In this document: piece after piece, positions 1-5,598 of the stretch
Position numbering within the stretch: the first letter of the stretch is position 1
How the letters are laid out: every line of letters begins with the position of its first letter
Source: Paracoccaceae bacterium
Lineage (GTDB): Bacteria > Pseudomonadota > Alphaproteobacteria > Rhodobacterales > Rhodobacteraceae
DNA length: 6,706 bases
Direction: 5' to 3'
Assembly: GCA_027080755.1 (NCBI GenBank)
Contig: JALWQC010000431.1
Coordinates: 1-6,706 of the forward strand
The notes under the pieces: model-generated
Seen by the model: the letters and a program-made list of their open reading frames with translations, nothing else
The model's database searches: none
Told to the model about the DNA's origin: nothing
Translations under genes and position numbers: made by a program

Positions 1-402
1 CATCTGGACGGGTTCGAAAAGAAATTCCCCTGGCAACTGTCGGGGGGGATGCAGCAGCGGGCCTCTATTGCGCGGGCGCTGGCCTTTGACGCGGATCTGC
101 TGTTGATGGACGAACCCTTCGGGGCGCTCGACGAAATCGTGCGCGACCATCTGAACGAGCAGCTTCTGGAATTGTGGAACGAGACCAACAAGACCATCTG
201 TTTCGTCACCCACTCCATCCCCGAGGCGGTTTTCCTGTCCTCCAAAATCGTGGTCATGTCGCCACGCCCGGGCCGTGTGACAGACGTCATCGAAAGCCCC
301 CTGCCGCGGGATCGCACGCTCGATATCCGCGAAACACCGGAGTTCATGGAAATCGCGCACCGGGTGCGTGAAGGTTTGCGCGCGGGGCATGACAATGACT
401 AG
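1..402 (+). CDS. ABC importer ATP-binding subunit, 5'-truncated (SsuB/TauB/ThiZ type)
   Basis: This is the C-terminal 133 residues of the ATPase that powers the importer encoded by the next three genes; it acts on the cytoplasmic face of the inner membrane. The reading frame is open from base 1, so the start, Walker A and Q-loop lie outside the window. Visible in order are the ABC signature LSGGMQQR (bases 37-60), Walker B LLLMDEP (about 97-117, with the catalytic Glu directly after the Asp), the D-loop GALD, and the H-loop histidine in FVTHS (His codon 211-213). The text after it, PEAVFLSSKIVVMSPRPGR, is typical of nitrate/sulfonate/taurine-type ATPases. The gene ends with TAG, 42 bases before the first permease gene, in the same direction, so one operon is likely. 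The ATPase identity is certain; the substrate cannot be read from this subunit. Confidence 0.96.
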   Translation, partial: HLDGFEKKFPWQLSGGMQQRASIARALAFDADLLLMDEPFGALDEIVRDHLNEQLLELWNETNKTICFVTHSIPEAVFLSSKIVVMSPRPGRVTDVIESPLPRDRTLDIRETPEFMEIAHRVREGLRAGHDND

Positions 403-444
403 ACATCATATATCGGGTCTGTCCGGCAAACGACGGGGGACGGC

Positions 445-1320
445 ATGAAAAACCTGTGGCATAAATACGGGCCGGTTATCACCGTGGTTCTGGGGATCGT
501 CGTGTTCTGGTATGCGATGTCCTTTGTGCTGAATTCCGCCTGGACCACCGACAAGCTGAGCCGCACCGGCGGCACCGTCACCTTTATAGAGCGCGTGGCC
601 GACACCTGGTCGCAGGACAAGCCCAAGCTGCCCGCGCCCCATCAGGTGATCCGCGAGATCTGGAACACCACGGCGATGAAGTCCATCACCTCGAAACGGT
701 CGCTGGTCTATCATGCGTGGATCACGCTGTCCTCTACCCTGCTGGGCTTTGCGCTTGGCGCGGTGCTGGGGATTTTGCTGGCCATCGGCATTGTGCATAA
801 CAAGGCGATGAACCTGTCGGTGATGCCCTGGGTGATTGCCAGCCAGACCATCCCGATCCTGGCGATTGCGCCGATGATTATCGTGGTGCTGAATGCAATC
901 GGGGTGTCCGGCCTGCTGCCCAAGGCGATCATTTCCATGTATCTCAGCTTTTTCCCGGTCGTGGTCGGCATGGTGAAGGGGCTGCGCTCGCCCACGCAAA
1001 TGCAGCTGGACCAGATGCGCACATGGAACGCCAGCAAGTGGAAAACCTTCTGGGCGCTGCGCTGGCCGTCCTCTATGCCGTATCTGTTCCCCTCGCTCAA
1101 GGTCGGGGTGGCCGCCGCACTGGTCGGCGCCATTGTGGCCGAGCTGCCGACGGGCGCCGTGCGCGGCCTCGGGGCGCGCCTGCTGGCGGGCAGCTACTAC
1201 GGGCAGACGATCCAGATCTGGTCGGCCCTGCTGGTGGCGGCGGCCCTTGCGGCGGCGCTGGTGATGCTGATCGGCGGGATTGAAAAGTTCACCCTTAAAA
1301 AGATGGGGATGGCACGATGA
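445..1320 (+). CDS. ABC importer permease subunit 1 (BPD_transp_1, SsuC/TauC-like)
   Basis: This 291-residue inner-membrane protein would form half of the translocation channel. A first hydrophobic helix lies at residues 11-29. A hydrophilic stretch of about 60 residues (30-90) follows, and then the conserved permease core starts near residue 91 (HAWITLSSTLLGFALG). The coupling (EAA-like) loop is near residues 188-212, ending in LRWPSSMPYLFPSLKVG, the part that docks on the ATPase. It is followed by ALVGAIVAELPTG, typical of the family. The start ATG has only a weak purine-rich site (GGGGGA, 435-440) 4 bases upstream, and no other in-frame start exists after the preceding stop. The stop overlaps the next start by 4 bases (ATGA), which suggests translational coupling. 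The family is secure. The substrate is inferred only from the operon. Confidence 0.95.
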   Translation: MKNLWHKYGPVITVVLGIVVFWYAMSFVLNSAWTTDKLSRTGGTVTFIERVADTWSQDKPKLPAPHQVIREIWNTTAMKSITSKRSLVYHAWITLSSTLLGFALGAVLGILLAIGIVHNKAMNLSVMPWVIASQTIPILAIAPMIIVVLNAIGVSGLLPKAIISMYLSFFPVVVGMVKGLRSPTQMQLDQMRTWNASKWKTFWALRWPSSMPYLFPSLKVGVAAALVGAIVAELPTGAVRGLGARLLAGSYYGQTIQIWSALLVAAALAAALVMLIGGIEKFTLKKMGMAR

Positions 1321-2159
1321 ATATGTATCTTTTGGGGGCGCTGCTGTTCTGGATCGCCACCTGGTCGCTGAATGTCTGGCTGTCGCATCGCAAGCAGACG
1401 CGGTTTATCAAACTGCTGGTGCCGACGATTTTCGGGATCTCCGTGCTGGTGGTCTGGGAACTGCTGGTGCGCGGGCTGGAGGTAAAGGCCGTGCTGCTGC
1501 CGCCCCCCTCGATGATTGCCAATGCCTTTGTGCATAATATCCCGACGCTCTGGGCGGATTTCTACCAGACCTTCGTCAAGGGGGCACTGTCGGGCTTTTT
1601 CATCGGCACGGGCGCGGCCTTTCTGACCGCGATCCTGATCGACCGCTCGCCCTTCCTGCAACGCGGGTTGCTGCCGGTGGGCAATTTCGTCGCCGCGCTG
1701 CCCATCGTCGGCATGGCACCGATTCTGGTGATGTGGTTCGGCTTCGGCTGGCAATCCAAGGCGGCGGTCGTGGTGATCATGGTCTATTTCCCGATGCTGG
1801 TGAACACGGTGCAGGGGTTGCAGGCGCAGGACGCCATGCAGCGCGACCTGATGCACACCTATGCGGCCAGCTATCCGCAAAAGCTGTTGAAACTGCGGTT
1901 GCCGGCAGCGGCGCCCTTTATTTTCAACGGATTGAAAATTTCCACGACATTGGCGCTGATTGGCGCTATTGTTGCGGAGTTCTTCGGCTCTCCCACGGTC
2001 GGCATGGGCTTCCGGATCTCTACCGAGGTCGGACGTCTGTCGCTGGACATGGTGTGGGCCGAGATTGCAGTCGCGGCAATCGCCGGGTCGGCATTTTACG
2101 GTGTGGTATCGCTCCTTGAGAGAGCAGCCACGTTCTGGCATCCCTCGCAACGCGGGTAG
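1317..2159 (+). CDS. ABC importer permease subunit 2 (BPD_transp_1, SsuC/TauC-like)
   Basis: This 280-residue inner-membrane protein is the second, clearly different channel subunit. Hydrophobic segments lie near residues 4-22 and 33-51. The motif LLPPPSMI (60-67) matches the LLPxPS motif found before the core of SsuC/TauC proteins. Further helices follow from about residue 85, including VAALPIVGMAPILVMWFGFG. The EAA-like coupling loop is at about 177-200 (HTYAASYPQKLLKLRLPAAAP), followed by ISTTLALIGAIVAEFFG. GGGGA (1305-1309) lies 7 bases upstream of the chosen ATG. A second in-frame ATG at 1323 is possible but would lose the ATGA coupling. The gene ends 21-24 bases before the binding-protein gene. 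Having two distinct permease genes suggests a heterodimeric channel, whereas SsuC and TauC normally form homodimers. Confidence 0.95.
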   Translation: MNMYLLGALLFWIATWSLNVWLSHRKQTRFIKLLVPTIFGISVLVVWELLVRGLEVKAVLLPPPSMIANAFVHNIPTLWADFYQTFVKGALSGFFIGTGAAFLTAILIDRSPFLQRGLLPVGNFVAALPIVGMAPILVMWFGFGWQSKAAVVVIMVYFPMLVNTVQGLQAQDAMQRDLMHTYAASYPQKLLKLRLPAAAPFIFNGLKISTTLALIGAIVAEFFGSPTVGMGFRISTEVGRLSLDMVWAEIAVAAIAGSAFYGVVSLLERAATFWHPSQRG

Positions 2160-2171
2160 GATGCTTTCAAC

Positions 2172-2177
2172 AAGGAG
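2172..2177 (+). promoter_or_regulatory. Ribosome binding site deciding the binding-protein start
   Basis: AAGGAG stands 3 bases before the first ATG (2181) and 6 bases before the second, adjacent ATG (2184). The longer spacing is closer to the usual optimum, so I favour 2184 as the start. This is the clearest Shine-Dalgarno sequence in the operon, which fits the need for more binding protein than membrane subunits. Confidence 0.7.
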
Positions 2178-2183
2178 AGTATG

Positions 2184-3173
2184 ATGAAAAAATTGTTAAC
2201 AGGTGCAATCACCGGCGCAATGATGCTTGGCGGCGCAGCGGCGCAAGCAGCCGATGATGTTACCCTGCAGCTGAAATGGGTCACGCAGGCACAGTTTGCC
2301 GGCTACTATGTGGCACAGGACAAGGGCTTTTATGCAGACGAGGGCCTGAATGTCACCATCAAGCCGGGCGGCCCGGACATTGCCCCGACACAGGTTATCG
2401 CCGGTGGCGGTGCGGATGTGGTCATCGACTGGATGCCCTCGGCGCTGGCCTCGCGCGAAAAGGGGCTGCCGGTTGTCAATATCGCCCAGCCGTTCAAGCG
2501 CTCGGGCATGATGCTGACCTGCCGCAAGGACAGCGGCATCAAAACCCCCGCCGATTTCCGCGGTAAAACGCTGGGCGTCTGGTTCTTCGGCAACGAATAC
2601 CCCTTCCTTAGCTGGATGTCGAAACTGGGCATTCCCACCGATGGCGGGCCCGATGGCGTAACGGTTCTGAAGCAGGGCTTCAACGTCGATCCGATCCTGC
2701 AGGGTCAGGCCGATTGTGTGTCCACCATGACCTACAACGAATACTGGCAGATCATCGACGCCGGCCTGAAGCCCGAGGATCTGGTTGTCTTCAAATACGA
2801 GGACCAGGGCGTCGCCACGCTGGAAGACGGTCTGTATGTTCTGGAAGACAACCTGAACGACGCCGCTTTCGTGGACAAGATGGTCCGCTTCGTACGCGCC
2901 TCCATGAAGGGCTGGAACTGGGCCGAGGCACACCCGGACGAGGCTGCCATGATCGTTCTGGACAACGACGCATCCGGCGCACAGACCGAAATGCACCAGA
3001 AACGCATGATGCGCGAAGTGGCCAAGTTGATCGACGGCTCCAACGGGGTTCTCGACGAGGCCGCCTACCAGCGCACCGTTGATTCGCTGCTGTCGGGCGG
3101 TTCCGATCCGGTTATCACCAAAGAGCCGGTGGGCGCCTACACCCACGCGATTACGGACCAGGCTGTAAAATAA
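2184..3173 (+). CDS. ABC importer periplasmic substrate-binding protein, NMT1/THI5-like
   Basis: This protein of 329 residues (330 if the adjacent upstream ATG at 2181 is used) would capture the substrate in the periplasm and deliver it to the two permeases. A Sec signal peptide is visible: KK near the start, a hydrophobic core up to LGG, and cleavage after AQA. The mature protein begins with the family hallmark LQLKWVTQAQFAGYYVAQDKGFYADEGLNV cut here into LQLKWVTQAQFAGYYVAQ and KGFYADEGLNV. GGGADVVIDWMPSALA and KTPADFRGKTLGVW follow, both typical of the family. The NMT1 superfamily includes THI5/ThiY (thiamine-pyrimidine precursors), SsuA and TauA. The cysteine cluster of fungal THI5 synthases is not seen, so transport rather than synthesis is expected. 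As I remember, similar ATPase/permease/permease/binding-protein sets in Rhodobacterales sit beside pyrimidine-degradation genes. That points to a pyrimidine-like ligand, but nothing in this window proves it. A terminator follows. Confidence 0.93.
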   Translation: MKKLLTGAITGAMMLGGAAAQAADDVTLQLKWVTQAQFAGYYVAQDKGFYADEGLNVTIKPGGPDIAPTQVIAGGGADVVIDWMPSALASREKGLPVVNIAQPFKRSGMMLTCRKDSGIKTPADFRGKTLGVWFFGNEYPFLSWMSKLGIPTDGGPDGVTVLKQGFNVDPILQGQADCVSTMTYNEYWQIIDAGLKPEDLVVFKYEDQGVATLEDGLYVLEDNLNDAAFVDKMVRFVRASMKGWNWAEAHPDEAAMIVLDNDASGAQTEMHQKRMMREVAKLIDGSNGVLDEAAYQRTVDSLLSGGSDPVITKEPVGAYTHAITDQAVK

Positions 3174-3196
3174 GCCCCCGTTTTCCAAGCCACTAC

Positions 3197-3226
3197 AATG
3201 CCCGCCCTGACCGGCGGGCATTTTTT
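3197..3226 (+). terminator. Rho-independent terminator of the ABC importer operon
   Basis: A perfect 10-bp stem (AATGCCCGCC at 3197-3206 with GGCGGGCATT at 3213-3222) closes a 6-base loop and runs into TTTTTT (3221-3226). It lies 24 bases after the stop of the binding-protein gene, so it closes the importer operon and separates it from the phosphatase gene. Confidence 0.93.
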
Positions 3227-3354
3227 ATGCGCCCTGCGAAATTTCGTGACGTTACGTTTTTTTCTTGAGTCAGCGCCGCCAATCTCGCAGACTGCGCGCG
3301 TCGCCACTATCCGGCGGTCCCGTTTTTCGGGCTTTGATCCAATAACAAAACAGG

Positions 3355-3359
3355 AAGGA
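3355..3359 (+). promoter_or_regulatory. Ribosome binding site of the metallophosphatase gene
   Basis: AAGGA, inside AGGAAGGA (3352-3359), stands 8 bases before ATG 3368. It supports that start over an overlapping out-of-phase ATG at 3198, whose frame reads through the terminator hairpin. The rest of the gap (3227-3350) should hold the promoter, but I could not identify convincing -35 and -10 boxes. Confidence 0.75.
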
Positions 3360-3367
3360 CATCCCTT

Positions 3368-4891
3368 ATGTTTACCCCAACTCGCCGCACATTTTCCGTG
3401 ACCCTCGGGGCTACGGTTCTGAGCGCGCTGCTAAGCACCACGGCCTATGCGCAGGAAACCGTCAAGATCACCATCCTCGGGGTCGGGGATATCTATGATT
3501 TCGACGCCCACAAGGGCCGCGGCGGCATGGCCCGTCTGAACGCGGTTGCCAAGGCCGAGCGCGCCGCCAACCCCAACACCATCTATGTGATGGACGGGGA
3601 TATGCTGTCGCCCTCTATCCTGTCGGGGCTGGACAAGGGGCAGAACATGATCGACCTGACCAATCTGGTCCCCTTCGATCTGGCCGTGCCGGGCAACCAT
3701 GAATTCGACTTCGGGGTGGAAAACTTCCTCGATAAAATGAACGCCTCCAACTACCCTTGGGCTGCGGTCAACATCACCAATGCGGACGGGTCGGCGATTG
3801 TCGGGCTGGAAGGCGTGAAGATGATGGAATTCGACGGGGTGAAAGTGGCACTGGTCCCCGTGGCACAGGACACCACCCCCGAGGTGACCAGCTCGGGCGA
3901 TCTGGTATTCGGGCCGACGGTTGACAGCGGGATCGCCGCCGCACGGGCCGCACGCGATGCCGGTGCCGATATCGTTGTCGGCGTGGTGCAAACGGATATG
4001 AGCAACGACCGCCAGCTGATGCGCAGCCATGCCTTTGACGTAATCATGTCGGGCGACGACCACAGCTATGCCACCGCCTATGACGGAAAAACCGCCTATG
4101 TGGAAACCTCTATCGATGCGCGCTTCCTGTCGCCGATCGATATTGCGGTGACGGTTTCGGAAAAGGACGGCAAGCGCAAGGTGCGCTGGGTGCCCAACTT
4201 CCGTTTCATCGACACCGCCACGGTAGAACCGGACCCGCAGACGCAGGAAAAAGTTGACGCCTTCCAGAAATCCCTGGACGAGGAACTGGGCGTTGTCATC
4301 GGCGTAACCAATGTGCCGCTGGATACGCGCCGCAACATGGTGCGCAGCCAGGAAACCGCCTTTGGCGATCTGGTCGCCGATGCGATGCGCGCGGCAACCG
4401 GGGCCGATGTGGCCATGGCCAACGGTGGCGGCATCCGCGCCGACCGCACCTATGACGCCGGCACCTCGCTGACGCGCAAGGACATCCTGACAGAACTGCC
4501 CTTCGGCAATGCCACGGTGATGACAGAAATCACCGGCCAGCAGATTCTGGACGCCATGGAAAACGGTGTCAGCCAGGTTGAAAAAGGCGCCGGCCGCTTC
4601 CCGCAGATATCCGGGATGACAATGGTTTACGACCCGAGCGCCCCTGCCGGCTCCCGCGTGGTTTCCATCAAGGTCAACGGCGAGGATCTGGACCTGAACC
4701 GCACCTATAAATTCGCAACCAACGATTACGCGCTGGGTGGCGGGGACGGTTACGGCATGCTGGGTGGCGGTCGTGTCCTGATCAATGCCGGCAACGGCAA
4801 CCTGATGGCCAACGACGTGATCGACTACATCGTCAAGAACGGTGGCGTCAACAATACGGTCGAGGGCCGCATCAAGGTGGTTGGCGAATAA
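3368..4891 (+). CDS. Exported UshA-like metallophosphatase/5'-nucleotidase with altered metal ligands
   Basis: This 507-residue protein has the two-domain layout of UshA-type 5'-nucleotidases, which remove phosphate from extracellular nucleotides or related esters. Residues 1-28 form a leader with TRRTFSV, close to the Tat consensus, and a likely AYA|QE cleavage site. The metallophosphatase domain (about 32-260) shows GDIYDF (D41, Y43), GDMLSPS (D78), GNHEFDFG (N110, H111), VVQTDMSNDR (D210) and SGDDHSY (D230, H232). By motif alignment, UshA ligands His43, His217 and His252 correspond to Tyr, Asp and Asp here; Tyr in the first place occurs in a known NDVYE-type subfamily. The C-terminal 5'-nucleotidase domain (about 305-505) is canonical: RSQETAFGDLVADAMR, NGGGIRA (352-358), LPFGN, RFPQISGM and ATNDYALGGGDGY, which contain the ring-stacking and phosphate/sugar-binding residues. 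The gene appears monocistronic, with its own Shine-Dalgarno and terminator. The fold is certain. Substrate and activity are open. Confidence 0.94.
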   Translation: MFTPTRRTFSVTLGATVLSALLSTTAYAQETVKITILGVGDIYDFDAHKGRGGMARLNAVAKAERAANPNTIYVMDGDMLSPSILSGLDKGQNMIDLTNLVPFDLAVPGNHEFDFGVENFLDKMNASNYPWAAVNITNADGSAIVGLEGVKMMEFDGVKVALVPVAQDTTPEVTSSGDLVFGPTVDSGIAAARAARDAGADIVVGVVQTDMSNDRQLMRSHAFDVIMSGDDHSYATAYDGKTAYVETSIDARFLSPIDIAVTVSEKDGKRKVRWVPNFRFIDTATVEPDPQTQEKVDAFQKSLDEELGVVIGVTNVPLDTRRNMVRSQETAFGDLVADAMRAATGADVAMANGGGIRADRTYDAGTSLTRKDILTELPFGNATVMTEITGQQILDAMENGVSQVEKGAGRFPQISGMTMVYDPSAPAGSRVVSIKVNGEDLDLNRTYKFATNDYALGGGDGYGMLGGGRVLINAGNGNLMANDVIDYIVKNGGVNNTVEGRIKVVGE

Positions 4892-4913
4892 GCCCCCCAC
4901 CCCGAAACATCGG

Positions 4914-4944
4914 AAGCGCCCGCGATACTCTCGCGGGCGTTTTT
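4914..4944 (+). terminator. Rho-independent terminator between convergent genes
   Basis: A 9-bp perfect stem (CGCCCGCGA at 4917-4925 with TCGCGGGCG at 4931-4939) has a 5-base loop and is followed by TTTTT (4940-4944). The AA(G) before the stem can extend pairing into the T run. It terminates the phosphatase gene. It also lies directly after the stop codon of the converging - strand gene. Read on the - strand the tail is only CTTCC, so it is probably weaker in that direction. Confidence 0.9.
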
Positions 4945-4945
4945 G

Positions 4946-5521
4946 TCAGAACATATAGCCCACGCGCACGGAAACAGACTGCACATCCACCTGGATCCCG
5001 TCCGGCGCCGTCACAATCCCCAGCATGGACCGGTTCAGATATTCAATCCCGACAAAGGTAACGGGTGACAGCATATAATCCACACCGGTGCCATAGACCG
5101 TGCCATAGACATTGGCCGGATTGCCGAACACCTGCGCCGTGGCCCCCGAGACACCGGCCACGCCATAGATCAGGGCATTACCCACCTCTACCCCCGTGCG
5201 GATCTTCAGGTCCATGATCTGCGCAACGCTGGAGGTGGACCCCCCCGCCGTCGTCAATATGCCGGAGGGCGCGCTGGCCAGTTCCAGCCCCATATCGAAA
5301 AGCCCGCCATCAATCAGAAAGCCGACGAACCCCCCGTAGGTAGACCCCGAAAGCGCATGCGGCGGGCCGGTCCAGACCGGGGACAGCATCGCAAAATCGT
5401 TATATTGCCCGCTATCGGTTGTGGCCATGCTACCGGCATAAAACCCGCCCCAGTCAAAGGCGAGGGCCGGCGAGGCGGCAAGGGACAGACAAAGGGCGGC
5501 GGTCAATTTGGACAGTTTCAC
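4946..5521 (-). CDS. Small outer-membrane beta-barrel protein (hypothetical porin-family)
   Basis: This 191-residue protein has a clear Sec signal peptide (K2, K5, hydrophobic core, cleavage after SPALA, residue 21) and a mature part of about 170 residues with no cysteine. The mature start FDWGGFYAG resembles the WxGFYxG opening of Omp25/OmpA-like eight-stranded barrels. Alternating polar and hydrophobic strands, such as TYGGFVGF, ALIYGVAGVSG, VYGTGVDYML and FVGIEYLNR, run through it. It ends in SVRVGYMF, with the C-terminal Phe of the outer-membrane insertion signal. The start is GTG, supported by GGAG 7 bases upstream. It lies 77 bases downstream of the oxidoreductase gene in the same direction and may be co-transcribed or have its own promoter. 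No function can be assigned beyond a membrane barrel. A secreted beta-rich protein is the alternative. Confidence 0.85.
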   Translation of the reverse strand: MKLSKLTAALCLSLAASPALAFDWGGFYAGSMATTDSGQYNDFAMLSPVWTGPPHALSGSTYGGFVGFLIDGGLFDMGLELASAPSGILTTAGGSTSSVAQIMDLKIRTGVEVGNALIYGVAGVSGATAQVFGNPANVYGTVYGTGVDYMLSPVTFVGIEYLNRSMLGIVTAPDGIQVDVQSVSVRVGYMF

Positions 5522-5528
5522 GATAATA

Positions 5529-5532
5529 CTCC
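5529..5532 (-). promoter_or_regulatory. Ribosome binding site supporting the GTG start of the barrel gene
   Basis: On the - strand GGAG (5532 to 5529) stands 7 bases before GTG (5521-5519). No ATG in the same frame gives an equally complete signal peptide, so the GTG start is preferred. The GG of this site also belongs to a possible small hairpin with arms at 5545-5549 and 5531-5535. Confidence 0.65.
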
Positions 5533-5598
5533 GGTTGTTCAGATACCGGAAATCTAGAGGGGAAACCTTACCAATCCCTTAAACCTGCGCCTGTCTTG

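Noticed and set aside
1197..2150. A 317-codon open frame on the - strand across the second permease.
   Set aside because: The translation is a Gln/His/Arg-rich shadow typical of the opposite strand of GC-rich membrane-protein genes.
2196..3221. A 341-codon open frame on the - strand across the binding-protein gene.
   Set aside because: It begins inside the terminator hairpin and has no domain-like sequence. The + strand product is a clear NMT1-like protein with a signal peptide.
3265..3293. TTGAGT with CAGACT 17 bases downstream as a sigma-70 promoter for the phosphatase gene.
   Set aside because: The -10 box matches the consensus at only three of six positions, so it is not better than chance in this gap.
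3198..3401. A 67-codon + strand frame spanning the importer terminator and the start of the phosphatase gene.
   Set aside because: It starts within the terminator stem, has no ribosome site, and overlaps the true phosphatase start in another frame.
3431..4900. A 489-codon open frame on the - strand, opposite the phosphatase gene.
   Set aside because: It mirrors a GC-rich gene with strong codon bias. Its translation is rich in His, Gly and Val with no recognisable domain, and the + strand frame has complete family motifs and a ribosome site.
5564..5585. Short direct repeats of CCTTA/AACC type upstream of the barrel gene.
   Set aside because: The repeats are 4-5 bases long and irregular, too short to separate from chance.
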